A DNA stretch of 64,000 nucleotides from Beta vulgaris subsp. vulgaris (GCF_026745355.1 NC_079204.1:5637103-5701102), one strand, 5' to 3'. Positions 1 to 11,500 are shown, counted from the first letter of the stretch. A program made the numbers and translations. The notes: a model not told the origin generated them from the letters alone.

Positions 1-515
1 GAACCTTCTATCTTAGAAGGTTACTCGGATGCTAGTTGGATTTCGAATAAGGAAGATTATTCATCCACTAGTGGTTGGGTGTTTCTTCTTGGAGGAGGTG
101 CCATTTCATGGGCATCCAAGAAGCAAACATGTATAACGGATTCCACATGGCATCGGAATTCATTGCTTTGGCTTCTTGTTGCCAAGAAGCGGAATGGCTA
201 AGGAATGTGTTGAGTGAGGTGGACTTATGGGTGAAACCAATGTCACCTCTTGCTATCCATTGTGATAGTGCATCAACCATAGCTAAAGCATATAGTGAAG
301 TCTACAATGGCAAGTCAAGGCACATTGGAGTTAGACATAGCTATGTGCGGGAAATGATAAGGAATAGTTGTATAACTATTAATTTTGTTCGGTCTAGTTT
401 GAACTTGGCGGATACGTTTACAAAACCGTTGTCAAGGGAACTAGTGAACAAAATGAACAAAGGGATGGGTCTTAAGCCTATTGATCAACCTATGGTGAAG
501 GAAAACTCTATTTGA
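1..515 (+). pseudogene. copia RNase H domain, 5' cut by window edge, frameshifted
   Basis: In one frame bases 1-145 give a GYSDASW...[21 protein letters not shown] segment, the typical start of copia RNase H. The reading then moves to another frame near 145-155 and continues as [21 protein letters not shown], followed by HCDSASTIAKA, the RHIGVRHSYVR motif and the ADTFTKPLSRE ending of copia polyproteins. One small indel in the ACGGATTCCACATGG area breaks the frame. RNase H removes the RNA strand during reverse transcription. Identity as the C-terminal end of a copia polyprotein is clear; this copy is not translatable as it stands. Confidence 0.87.
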
Positions 516-1159
516 TGTCTAATACAACGTTAGATCTCAAATTCAAGGAGGATAGTACTTCTCTAAGAGGTTGGGAGCACTTGTTTAATACATCCCGAGG
601 TTAGTGCTTGTTGCTACAATGATAAAGAGGTTGAATTTTATTCTTAATAAATCTTTGATAAGGTGCTCAATTGTAGGAGCATGTCCGGAAAGATTTACCT
701 ATGTAAGCTAGAAGTTTGGCCGCTTCATCAAGTCTTAGGCTTGACTTGGAATGCTTATGAATGGATATGGACACCAAGGCTTCATAGGTGTCGGAGGTTT
801 TAAGAACCTAGTTTATGTTTGTGTGTATTAGTAACTTCAATAATTTGTAATGGTTATATGATTCAAAGCTTTGTCTATCATTATGATCTAAATTATTGTA
901 AAGATTACTTTTACTAAATGGAAATTCAATCGTTAGATATTTCCATGATCATGAACATGTGTGTTTGCGATTTATAGCAAGTTGAAAACTTTTCAACATT
1001 ACCCTATAAATGGGAGGAGGATTGTTGGAACATTTATAGGGTAATGGGTTTGAAACTCATAAGGGTATGTACTAGAAGAGGAGGAGGTCTAGTATGCAAA
1101 AGGCTAGAGTGCATCAAGTGGCAAAACGCATTGATAAACCAAGGGAGACAGAAGACTGG

Positions 1160-1275
1160 CCGCGAGTCGCGACAACCGTCGCGAGTCGCGACCAGTGGCC
1201 CGTCGCGAGTCGCGACAGTCGTCGCGGGTCGCGACCAGCGCCTCGCGACTCGCGAGCTTCTTCGCGAGTCGCGAC
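1160..1275. repeat. cluster of six TCGCGA-based palindromes in LTR A
   Basis: Six units at about 1160, 1178, 1202, 1220, 1241 and 1262 have the form GTCGCGAGTCGCGAC or a one-base variant. Each is a near-perfect palindrome with one central base, and 5-10 base spacers separate the units. The block is very rich in GC and CpG within AT-rich surroundings and lies upstream of the LTR's TATA box. Confidence 0.9.
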
Positions 1276-1494
1276 GTGTCTTCTGCCTTGGAATGCGAAA
1301 AGTTACCTCGACGGTTTTTATCCGTTGTGATGCTTTGTTGATCATTTTAATGACTTTTAAGGTCTTTAATCAGTAGATTAAAGACCTTTGATGAGTGATT
1401 AAGATGGGGTTATGTGATTAACCTCTCTAGTCAATGTGATTAAGATGGGGGTTATGTGATTAACCTCCCTAGTCAATGAAAGGTTTATTCTTCC

Positions 1495-1501
1495 TATATA
1501 A
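1495..1501 (+). promoter_or_regulatory. TATA box of LTR A
   Basis: TATATAA stands in the second half of the LTR, a usual place for the U3/R promoter of a copia element. It was called by motif and position only. Confidence 0.5.
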
Positions 1502-1869
1502 ACCTTGGAATTCCTATGAGTGAGGGGTTAGAAGAAAAATCAGATTTTCTATACTCTCAAAACCTTCTTGCTTAGCTTAAAGAAAACTTGCAATCTTTCT
1601 TGAGTGTTCTTCACAAACACAAAAACACAAGTTCTTGTTTGATTCACTTAGAAGATCATCTAAGTGGATTGTTTCTCTCCATTGTATCTCATTAGTTATT
1701 TCGTGTTAACCCGGTGATCCTAGAGGGGCGAAATTAAACTAATAGGAAAGCGTAGTTTCCGTGCCTTGGAGTGGATATCCGGTTCTCTCATTGATCACAC
1801 TTCTAACAAAAATTAGACCATGGAATGGCACTATTTGATGCAACACACTTAATATGCAACTGATAAAAT

Positions 1870-2145
1870 ATTGTAAAATGTGATTAGGGCTCAAAAGTCA
1901 ATGTATTCTCATCAGGTTATCGCAATATATTGTACAAGCTATTTTAGCAATCCTACAATGAAAAGAATTACTACTATACATACACTTCTCTGTTTAAAAG
2001 TTATTTCTTACGTTATATACATATCGTCAATACCTCACTTAAGTTGGAGCATGAGGTTCAATAATGACCATTTTGAACAGCAAGTTCAAAAATTCTAACC
2101 GTAGACTTCTTAAAAGCCTTTGTAAAGATATCTACTAACCGACCT
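1870..2145 (-). mobile_element. Degenerate copia remnant (RNase H tail, polypurine tract, LTR start)
   Basis: On the minus strand bases 2140-2060 read GRLVDIFTKAFKKSTVRIFELAV, the C-terminal signature of a copia polyprotein (compare LADIFTKAL), then a stop. A degraded CTCCAACTTAAGTGAGG polypurine region and an LTR-like TTGACGATATG start follow, running toward base 1870. No intact frame or LTR pair is visible. This is a different copia family from element A, and in the opposite orientation. Confidence 0.55.
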
Positions 2146-2235
2146 GAAGTAGACAAATAAGATATCTACTAACCGTAGAAAAGTTCAATTAGTTAAGTTT
2201 CCTTCTTAAATTGACTCTTTATTAACTTCCAATAA

Positions 2236-2604
2236 GGGCCTGTTCTCTTCGGCAAAAAACAGCTGAACTGAACTGAACTGAACTGAACTGAATTGAACTG
2301 AACTGAACTGAACTGAATTGAACTGAATTGAACTGAATTGAACTGAACTGAACTGATCTGAACTGAACTGATCTGAACTGAACTGAACTGAATTGAACTG
2401 AACTGAAATGAATAGTGATATGTGAGAGTAAAAGTATTGTCAAGAGCTGAACTGAACTGAACTGAACTGAACTGGTCTGAACTGAACTGAACTGATCTGA
2501 ACTGAACTGAATTGAACTGAACTGAACTGAATTGAACTGAACTGAACTGAACTGAATTGAACTGAACTGAACTGAACTGAAAATAAGCTGGGGAGAACAG
2601 GCCC
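2236..2604. mobile_element. MITE with TAA duplication (PIF/Harbinger, Tourist-like) filled with a CTGAA array
   Basis: The ends are inverted repeats (GGGCCTGTTCTC on the left, GAGAACAGGCCC on the right) and TAA stands directly outside each end (2233-2235 and 2605-2607). A 3-bp TWA duplication is the signature of PIF/Harbinger elements. The interior is almost wholly two blocks of a CTGAA-type pentamer (about 2263-2408 and 2449-2580) separated by about 40 bases of unique sequence. There is no coding capacity; the glutamine/serine-rich ORF on the minus strand is a by-product of the array. Confidence 0.8.
2263..2580. repeat. CTGAA pentanucleotide array
   Basis: Long runs of the pentamer CTGAA, with scattered one-base variants such as ATTGA and ATCTG, fill the MITE. 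The two blocks are interrupted at about 2409-2448. Confidence 0.95.
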
Positions 2605-2607
2605 TAA

Positions 2608-4111
2608 CTCTATATATGAATGTTTTCTAGTTGTTGTGTTAGTCTTTCCCTAAATTTTTTTTTTTCCTAAATTCTAATTCCTCCACTTGCTTCACCCCCT
2701 CGAGTTAAAGCTTATTGTTCACTAACCCAAAAATAATACTAATAATCTTGATTACCTTTTCGCATTATATTATCAGCTTAGCTATCTATCGGTTAGCTTG
2801 CTCAATTAGTGATGTGAATTGCGAGTTTGCGACACCTCAATAGCCTAGAGCCCTAGACAGCTTCAGCTTCATACAATATATTTGGCCCAACATATAGTAT
2901 AAAAATATCTCAGTATTAATGATGATCCAAAATTGTGGTCATATTTATTCAACATTACAACATCAACATTAAATAGCTTCTATCACATCAGGTTCATTTA
3001 GAGGACATAATTTTATCAGTCACCCAAGAAATTTAACAAGGACCCACCTTTTTCTAGTAGTATTTTTTTTTTCTTTCCTAAGTTTATATAATTGGAAACT
3101 TAATTAAGTGTCACTGTGAACAAAGAATATGTTTATAACGGAAAAAACTTTATCTATCTAATGGATCAACAACTCACTACTAATAGAAATGAATAAATAG
3201 TGGATCCAACTCATCAGTTCTAATAGTTTTTTAATGCTCTATTTTTAGTGGGTTAACTACCCACCGGGTAGATGTAGCATTGTCCGGCCTGTTTATAACT
3301 ATTAGTTTTGGACAATATATACTTCATATTATATATTCCTTAATTGTCTTAATTATCTTATTAACCGCATTATTAGCCTATGACCTAAAGTATCTTATTA
3401 ATTTCATAAATTTCAATCACCGTGAAGTTTAAACGATTGACTTTGTAAACCCCTCAAAGAGTAATATAGCTAGAGAAATTAGTACAATTGAGTCTCTAGA
3501 AGCTCCTTGATAAGTTTTCTACGAGGATAAAGAATTTAATCAGATAAATGAATAATTAACATAAATTTTGAGGGATAAATTAAGATAAGAGAAAGATCAA
3601 TATCACAATTATAATCTATACCTTAGGTTTGTTTAAATATTCATAACTACTTCTTCAAATAGGTCAATGCAAAACATGAAGTAACAACAAAATTAGATTA
3701 ATCTGTTAAAGTATTTAAAATTAGGTTTGTTTAAATACTTTACCAGATTAATCACTTTTTTTTGGCAAAATGTACAATTTGTTTATTTAAGAAATTATAT
3801 AAATTGAAATATTGAAGATCCAAAATTAGATTAATCTGGTAAAGTATTTAAAAATTTTGATTTACTAATTATAAAACCGTTTTTTGCATTCAATTTGACA
3901 ATATCTTTCGAGTTATGATACAATCACACATTTTCCTTTGATAAGCATGACGTGATAATCTAACCTTTCTCATCATCGCTGCTTTTACTATTATATTATT
4001 ACCACCATTAAAAAGATTAACAATCATACACTGTGCTTACTAAATAGTAGTAGTATTAATATAACAATATACCTCCAAGTTTTTGTAGTGTTTGTAATGT
4101 TTGAACATATT
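2608..4111. other. Intergenic, AT-rich; one hairpin
   Basis: No gene is recognised. At 3688-3757 a 26-28 base inverted repeat forms a hairpin, and a third, direct copy of the same arm lies at about 3824-3851. The rest is AT-rich sequence without coding signal. Confidence 0.6.
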
Positions 4112-4123
4112 ATCCACATATAT

Positions 4124-4315
4124 ATATTTTTTTATCCTACTATGAGGAGTTTCTCACCACCTTCGACGAATGGACTAATTTCCTGCGAAAGCTTACATGG
4201 GTATCTCAAAGGGCAACATCCATCCCAGCTAGAATTTTTTCTATACAAGGCTCGAATCCAAGACCTTAATTAAGAAGCGAGAGACCCTTCAACACTCACG
4301 CCAAATCGATATATC
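4124..4315 (-). mobile_element. tRNA-derived SINE
   Basis: Read on the minus strand, the element has a pol III B box (GGTCTTGGATTCGAGCC) and a weaker A box near its 5' end, and it ends in a short A tail (T run at 4127-4133 on the plus strand). A 12-base duplication, ATCCACATATAT, flanks it at 4112-4123 and 4316-4327. It has no protein-coding role. Confidence 0.75.
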
Positions 4316-4327
4316 ATCCACATATAT

Positions 4328-5529
4328 GATGATGAGATGATTTGTTGTTTCAGATGTACCTGTCAAGCTCCACCGTACCTAAGAAAAATCTATAAACTTT
4401 GCTAGTATATTCTCTCTCAAAACGTTCCAAAACTCAAGTACCAATTAATTAGTGACAACTGGTAGGTCACCCGTTTTGCAAGGGCCCGAGATATTGTCTG
4501 CCGCACAAGTTTAGGTCTTTTCTGCAATATGATTATGTAACTTGTAAGTGCTATGAATCCAGAGACTCTCGGTAAAATGTGGTGGAATCTCACCTAAAGA
4601 CTCCACCAAAAGTGGTAATTTTACATGTTTAAGAGTTAATTAATATTAATTTTAATGTGTTTGGATCTTTTAGAATTGTAAAATAACTGTACAAGGTAGA
4701 ATTTGAGGAATATCAACCATCAAATAAAAAATCAATGACTCACATATTCTCTTTTCAAAATCATTCCTATTTTTATCTCATCAAAATCCACCCCTAAATC
4801 TTTCTCTTCCACCAATATGAGCTCTTGATTTTAAAATGTATGGTTTAGATACAACTCTACTTTGTAAAGTTTCACTAAAACTCTAAAGGATCCGGATTCC
4901 AATTTAACTCTATATTGGAAATGACTTACAATTTTTGAACCAAATTGACTCTATTTTTATAAAAAAAAAAAAATATTTGGTAAGAAAAATTCCTCTAGAC
5001 TGTCTCGTACATAACCTTCACTCAGAGGCTCACTACAAACAATCAAAGAATATGAATCACTCAATAAGCAAAATGAGATTTCACTTCTAAATGACAAAGA
5101 AAAAAGCCCTCATCACAAATTTTATTTGGAAAAGACCAAAGACTATTTTTTTTAATTCCATAGCTATCAAAATCGTCAATTTGTTCATGTCTGATGTCAT
5201 TAGTCCTTGTCTACTATTATAAAATTAGAGATCTGTTAGAAACTAATGTTAGCATAAACAAAGATGCTTTATGTTAGATGTTTCCTGCTCTAGCCTGATT
5301 TTTCTATCCTATTTAAAAAACTGATCTTATATCAATTAATTATAATGAAAGATATTTTGGTGCTTTAATTTCTGAGATATTAACACGAGTCAAGTGTTAC
5401 CATTCTATATACTTTGTCCTTTTTAATAATTGATTTTATTTATTAGAAAGCTATATTTTTTTTTAGGGGAGAAGAGAGATAATCCAAAGCTTGTGTCACC
5501 CCTATTTGAAGGTGTTACCATGAAATGTT
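4328..5529. other. Intergenic, nothing recognised
   Basis: AT-rich sequence with short homopolymer runs. I see no ORF with family similarity, no RNA gene and no clear transposon ends. Confidence 0.5.
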
Positions 5530-6010
5530 ATATTCGATAAAATGACATGAAATAAATAACATCAGATTTATTAGTCCTTGACACATAATGACATAAGGTG
5601 GATGAAAATCTCTGTCCATAGTTAAGCGAAGAATTATAATAAAAAACATAAATTACCAAGTGTAATTGTTACATCATAAACTACCACCTCTAGGAGAATT
5701 ATGTAGGAGTCTAATGGTTGGAGCTCCCACCTCCCAACCTCATGCTGGTAAGGAGTTCGACTCTCATCAATCCCATATTATAATTTTTCTTATGGATTGG
5801 GATCCCCTTTCTTACCTCCTAACTCTTGTGGGTTGAGCCTTGAGCCTGCTTGGGCTAGTAAATTACGAATAAAAAAAAACTACCACCTCTTTTTGTTTTA
5901 AAAAAATAAAGTCAAATGACATGAAATAAATAACATTAAATTCGTGCTATTTGTATAGTCGTGTCATTTTTGTTGGAGTCTATGTCATTATGTGTCATTA
6001 TGTATGTGTG
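5530..6010. repeat. Old inverted-repeat sequence split by a SINE
   Basis: A GACACATAATGACATA segment at about 5580-5595 recurs inverted as TATGTCATTATGTGTC near 5984-5999. A second motif, AATGACATGAAATAAATAACAT, recurs in direct orientation near 5540 and 5919. This suggests an old terminal-inverted-repeat element later split by the SINE at 5692-5876. Its ends cannot be fixed. Confidence 0.35.
5692..5876 (+). mobile_element. tRNA-derived SINE
   Basis: The head carries an A-box-like GTCTAATGGTTGGAG and a B box GGAGTTCGACTCTC with usual spacing, and the tail is an A run. A 14-base duplication, AAACTACCACCTCT, flanks it exactly (5678-5691 and 5877-5890). The sequence differs from the other SINEs here, so it is a separate family. 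Confidence 0.85.
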
Positions 6011-6411
6011 ATGTGTTGTTACACTATAAGTTAATATATAATTAGTATACATTATCGAATAGTAATCTATTAGATTCATTAATTATGATTTACGCTCCAA
6101 ACTATCAACTTTTTTTTATTTCACCTATCGTTTAACGAAAACATTAATGATCTAAGATTTAATTGGAAATGATAATATCAAAAACTTGTACTTTCATGTT
6201 TATAAAATCAAAAAAAGATTACGAGAGATATCAGGGATTGGCTTAATTTTTAAGATAATTTGTGCTTCACAAAATAAAGAATCTAAAACAAACCCAGTGG
6301 AGTAGCATGTACTACTATATATCATTCTCTTTATCAATGAAAAATTATTTATAAGATTAACAATGAGAAGTGCTTTAAAGAAAGGGAGTATATAGGTACA
6401 TTGTTAGAGAG

Positions 6412-8541
6412 ATGGGAGAAAACACCCCTAGAGAGAGAAACCTCCATGAAAATCCATGGATCACAATTAACAGAAGAAAAACAAAACCAGCAAACCCGCA
6501 AGCTTCTCGCACCTGCTTTGTCAACTATCTTCCCTTGTCCATAACCATCTCAGAACTTGCCAAAGTTTTCAGAACCCATGGTGCCATTGCAGATATAACC
6601 ATACCAAAAAACCAAAAACAACCCATACACAAATTCGCATTTGTTCAATTCCAGTACTCTCAATCCCTAATCACTGCCATTAGAGATGAAAACAGAAGAA
6701 AGATTGGCACCATGACAATCTCGGTGTATCCTGCAAAAGTTGATAAACCTTCCCCCACCCTAGCCAAACATATTCCAAACATCCCTAATCAACCAATTCA
6801 TGCAAAGAATGCAAACCCAACCAGCCAAGTTGTGAAAAAAGCCTATAACCGAGACGACCGATCATATAGAGAAGTCACAAATCCCACAAAAATTATCCAA
6901 AACAATAGAACAAACCACCCGCAAAACCACTATCAAACACAACCATCAAATACACATTCCCACAAACCCACTGAACCAGCCCTCCCCTTTGAAGAGTATG
7001 TCCCAATAAAAAACTCTTGCAGACCTGAACCATCATCTCACCGAAAAATGAGCTCAAGGGCCCTTGGAGAAGACACTGAAAAAATTCGCAACTCGCTTGG
7101 GGCTATCGACCCTGAATGTGACTTTGCAGCCGCCCTGAAAGGCAAAATATGTGAAGACAACGTGGAAATGCTTCAAAGAAGCTCAATAGCCTTTGCCTCA
7201 TCTTCACAGTCCTCTGAACTCATTTTGGATCATATTTTGGCAGAAGGTGTTAACTGTTTATCAATAAAATCCATGGGGGGTATGCTTCATCTCATAACGT
7301 TCGACACCTTCGAAGACAAGAAACATTTGATCGAAAGCAAGTGGCTTCATAGATGGTTCTCAAAAATTATAAATGTCAACACTAGAAGTGTGTCATTATG
7401 GAGGGAAACCTGGATCAGCATCTATGGAGTCCCCCTCATTGCTTGGGGATACGAGAACTTCTACAACATTGGGTGCATGTTGGGGAGAGTCCTATCGGTC
7501 AATTACAAGGATTTTGACTGCGCTAGAGTTCTAATATACACAGATTGTTTTTTTGATATCAACTGCAAGATATCATTTGAAATTGACGACGAAAAATATC
7601 CAGTTTATGTATCAGAGAAGCAACAATTCTGGAGCAAAATGTCTAACGCATATCAAAATGCAGACAACGCTAAAAAGGCGAATGATAAAAATCCCATGTC
7701 AAGTCAACCTGATCAAAGTCCAGGTATGTCTTCTCCAATGGCAAATAACGATAGTGATGCATGGAATTTGAAAAGTCCAATTTCACGTGGTAAACCACTT
7801 CATAACAATGATGAGAATGGTGAATTTAATGCAATGGTGGACGTTCTACCTTCTCTGCCCCATCCCAAAGTCCACTTACTGACAAATAGCAACATCCCCA
7901 ATGAAGTGCCTTCCCAAGACACTGTCATTCCAACATGGAATGTCAATCATCACAAGCCGACTGCGGTTCAGCAGCAAATAAATTCCCCCTCCTCTCAAAT
8001 GCCAGCTAATACTCCTCAACTCTCACCAAAAAAGTCCAACACTCACCCACCTGAACATCTTTTTGAAATGCAACAAAAATCCAAACTACCATCCCACAAA
8101 AGCCCAACATGTCAGCTCAAGCCCCCAATCAAACAATCTTCCCCAATAAAAACCTCCAACTTTTTTGGGCCTCTTTTAAGACCAAAAAAATCAGCATCCA
8201 CGTCCACAACAACTACGGACTCTTCTTCTTGTTCGGGGCCTCTCTTTCCGCCGGGCTTTGAAGACACCATCCCAGCCCATATCAAAAGTGAGAGAGAAAA
8301 GAAAAGAAAAAGAAAGTTGGAAAAAAGGAAAAAGCTCAAAAAATCATCGGCCACTTTAAAAAAAAAAGATCTGAATCCTTCATCAATCCCTCTGCATCTA
8401 GAAAACATTCAAGTAAATGATGTAATCAGAATGGCTAACATCCTAGGTCTCTCTTTCAAAGGGACTGAAACAGAACTCAAAAAGAGAATTGAATGTATTC
8501 TACAGAACCAAAGGCAATGCTGGGACACCAACCTTGCATGA
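6412..8541 (+). CDS. LINE ORF1 protein: RRM, DUF4283-like, basic and SAP-like regions
   Basis: The 709-residue protein is the nucleic-acid-binding component of the LINE ribonucleoprotein. Residues 34-115 form an RRM, with RNP2 as CFVNYL (35-40) and RNP1 as KFAFVQF (74-80). Residues about 258-400 look like the DUF4283 domain of plant LINE ORF1 proteins. A low-complexity Pro/Ser/Asn/Gln linker follows, then a Lys/Arg-rich block at about 625-650 and a C-terminal segment at about 668-700 that resembles a SAP DNA-binding fold. No CCHC zinc knuckle is present. The ATG is the first in-frame one after the 5' junction of the element. The start is well supported; the SAP assignment is by eye. Confidence 0.9.
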   Translation: MGENTPRERNLHENPWITINRRKTKPANPQASRTCFVNYLPLSITISELAKVFRTHGAIADITIPKNQKQPIHKFAFVQFQYSQSLITAIRDENRRKIGTMTISVYPAKVDKPSPTLAKHIPNIPNQPIHAKNANPTSQVVKKAYNRDDRSYREVTNPTKIIQNNRTNHPQNHYQTQPSNTHSHKPTEPALPFEEYVPIKNSCRPEPSSHRKMSSRALGEDTEKIRNSLGAIDPECDFAAALKGKICEDNVEMLQRSSIAFASSSQSSELILDHILAEGVNCLSIKSMGGMLHLITFDTFEDKKHLIESKWLHRWFSKIINVNTRSVSLWRETWISIYGVPLIAWGYENFYNIGCMLGRVLSVNYKDFDCARVLIYTDCFFDINCKISFEIDDEKYPVYVSEKQQFWSKMSNAYQNADNAKKANDKNPMSSQPDQSPGMSSPMANNDSDAWNLKSPISRGKPLHNNDENGEFNAMVDVLPSLPHPKVHLLTNSNIPNEVPSQDTVIPTWNVNHHKPTAVQQQINSPSSQMPANTPQLSPKKSNTHPPEHLFEMQQKSKLPSHKSPTCQLKPPIKQSSPIKTSNFFGPLLRPKKSASTSTTTTDSSSCSGPLFPPGFEDTIPAHIKSEREKKRKRKLEKRKKLKKSSATLKKKDLNPSSIPLHLENIQVNDVIRMANILGLSFKGTETELKKRIECILQNQRQCWDTNLA

Positions 8542-8568
8542 TCCCTCCTCATCTCAATACACTTAAAA

Positions 8569-11500
8569 ATGTTTACCATGTCAATTCTCTCATGGAACAT
8601 CAGAGGTCTAACGGCCCGGGTAAAAAGAAGCTCTGCAAGAAAACTGATAACATCTCATGAACCAAATTTCGTTTTCATACAAGAAACAAAGATGGAAGAA
8701 ATCTCACCAAAAATCGTTAAAACCATATGGAAAGCAGACGATGTTGATTGGCTATGGAGCCCTTCTGTTGGGAAATCTGGAGGTCTATTGTCATTGTGGA
8801 ACACATCAATTTTCAGCTTAATATCCAGTGTGGTATCTCAACACTGGATTGCAATTAGGGGATGTTTTTCAAAGCTGAATCTTGAATGCATCCTCTTCAA
8901 TGTGTATAATCCATGCACGGTGGAAGCCAGAGCTACTGTATGGGGAGAAATTGTAGCGTTCCATAACGCAAATCCTCTTCCATGTCTCCTTATTGGCGAT
9001 TTTAATGAAACTCTTGAAGCAACAGATCGGGGTAGTCTGTTATTCTCTCACACTGGAACTGATAATTTCAAGAACTTTTTGCAGGAGTTGCACCTTATGG
9101 AGATAACACCATCAAACAAAGGCTTCACATGGTTCAGGGGAAAATCAAAGAGTATTCTTGACAGGTTGTTGGTGAGCCCGGAATGGATCAATATCTTTCC
9201 ATCTCTGAAAGTATCTTTGTTGCAAAGAGGATTATCGGATCACTGCCCCTTGATGGCTCATACTCATGATCGAAATTGGGGGCCGAAACCCTTTCGGTTT
9301 CAAAACTGTTGGTTGACGGATCACAATTGTCTGAAGATTGTCAAAAAATCCTGGCTTCAATCAGTAAACCTGCCTATGGAGGATAAGCTCCGGATGGTCA
9401 AGCAAAACCTAAAAGCATGGAATCTCACTGACTTCGGGAATATAGACTCAAACATCAAAAAATTTGAAAATGAAATTCAGAGTCTTGATGCAGTATGCAA
9501 TGAAAGAGAGTTGGATGAGCATGAACTTGAATGTAGGAAATTTGCGCAAGCCGAGCTGTGGAAATGGATGAAAAGGAAGGAGCTTTACTGGGCTCAGAAT
9601 TCCAGAATATCATGGTTGAGACATGGGGATCGCAATACCAAATTTTTCCATGCGGTTGCATCAAATAAAAGAAGACGAAACTCTATTGCAAGTATCAATG
9701 TTAATGGCTCGAACATCAACAATCCCAAGTGCATAAGAGAGGAGGCAGTCTCTTTCTTCATGAAAATCTTCAAGGAAGATCCCTTTATCAGGCCCACTTT
9801 CGAAGGCTTACAATTTAACCATCTCACACAAAATCAAGCTGACTCTCTTATTCTGCCTTTTTCTGACAATGAAATTGATTATGCAGTTAACTCATGTGCG
9901 TCGGACAAGGCTCCGGGGCCCGACGGTTTCAACTTCAGATTTATAAAAAGCGCTTGGGATATAATCAAGCTTGATGTATACTCAATGGTTCGAGAATTTT
10001 GGGCCACATCTCATCTCCCAAAAGGATCCAACACCACTTTCATCACACTCATCCCGAAGATTGACGATCCGAAAAGTTTCAAAGATTATCGCCCAATTAG
10101 CATGGTTGGGTGCATCTACAAAATAATTGCAAAACTCTTAGCCAAACGGCTTCAAAGTGTGATGAGTTCACTCATTGGGCCTCTCCAATTCTCCTATGTT
10201 GAAGGGCGTCAAATCTTAGATGGAGCCTTAGTGGCTAGTGAAATAATAGACTTGTGCAAAAGGAAAAAATTGGAAGCCATTCTTCTCAAACTTGATTTTC
10301 ACAAAGCATATGATAGTGTTTCATGGAGCTTTCTCCAATGGATTCTCACCCAAATGAATTTTCCGTCTCAATGGTGCAAGTGGATAATGACATGTGTGTC
10401 AACGGCCTCGGCATCTATTTTGATTAATGGCTCCCCTAGCCGCCCTTTCATGCTTCATCGTGGTTTGAGACAAGGTGACCCCCTATCACCTTTTCTATTT
10501 GTCCTCATTGTAGAAGCTCTCAATCAAGTAATAAAGAAGGCAACAACCTTGAATCTATGGCGTGGAATTGAAACCTCCAAGGGAGGTCAAATGATATCAC
10601 ATCTACAATATGCCGATGATACCCTCATATTTTGTGAGGCTAGTATGGAATCTCTCAAAAACATCAAAAGTGCTCTTATTCTATTCCACCTAGCATCGGG
10701 GCTTCAAGTCAACTTCCACAAGAGCTCACTAATGGGAATGAACATACCCGACTCATGGCTCCAAAGTGCGGCTCGCTTGCTCTTATGTAAAGTCGGATCC
10801 ATCCCATTCACATACCTCGGTCTTCCAATTGGAAGCAATCCCTCACGCATCCAAATGTGGAATCCGGTTATTGAAAAGTTGCACAAGAAGCTAGCGACAT
10901 GGAAGAGTAAAATGTTGTCAATCGGAGGGCGGATAACCCTCATCAAATCCTCCTTATCAAGTCTCCCACTCTACTACATGTCTCTTTTTCCTATTCCCAA
11001 AGGTGTCATTGAAATAATAAACAAAATCACTCGGCAATTTCTTTGGAGTGGTAGTTCGGAAAAGAAAGCCCTTCCCCCCGTCTCATGGGACATTGTCCAA
11101 CTACCAAAAAGCCTAGGAGGGCTAAGTATTGGCAATATAGCTCACAAGAATCTAGCCATGCTCTTCAAGTGGATATGGAGATTCTTCCATGATTCATCCT
11201 CTCTATGGTGCAAGGTCATACGAGAGAAATATCACTACTCTTCACCCCTCTCTATATCGGGCCTATCAATACCCAAATCAGGAGGTCCATGGGAAAAAAT
11301 ATGTGCTGCCCTTTTCAAGCATCAGGGTGCAAAATCGCTGTTGAAAAATGGTATACGAAAAAGCATTGGTAATGGTGATAATACGCTATTTTGGTGCGAT
11401 CCTTGGATTGGCCCGATTCCATTAAAAAGCTTATTCCCAAGGTTGTTCTCAATAGCAATCCAGCCAAATGCTTCTGTAGCATCACTCGGATTTTGGGAAG

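Larger units (their letters stand above)
1..1808 (+). mobile_element. Ty1/copia retrotransposon A, 3' part (RNase H end, polypurine tract, 3' LTR)
   Basis: The window opens inside the RNase H domain of a copia polyprotein. After the stop near base 515 come about 500 bases without an ORF, then a purine-rich tract (1012-1022) and an LTR that starts TG and ends CA. Everything upstream of RNase H lies outside the window, so the 5' LTR and the target-site duplication cannot be checked. The family differs from the two other copia elements in the window in its RNase H sequence and its LTR. Confidence 0.88.
1023..1808 (+). repeat. 3' LTR of copia element A
   Basis: The LTR begins TGTTGGAAC after a purine tract and ends TCTAACA. 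It holds a cluster of six GC-rich palindromes (1160-1275), a tandem duplication of about 42 bases (1397-1437 and 1438-1479), and a TATATAA box at 1495-1501. A transcript start would be expected about 30 bases after the box. No second copy is in the window, so the ends come from the TG...CA rule and the polypurine tract. Confidence 0.75.

Noticed and set aside
1034..1376. Overlapping Arg/Ser-rich ORFs on both strands
   Set aside because: They arise from the TCGCGA palindrome cluster in an LTR, which lacks stop codons in several frames.
2222..2443. Minus-strand ORF rich in Ser, Val, Gln and Phe
   Set aside because: It is a translation of the CTGAA array inside a MITE.
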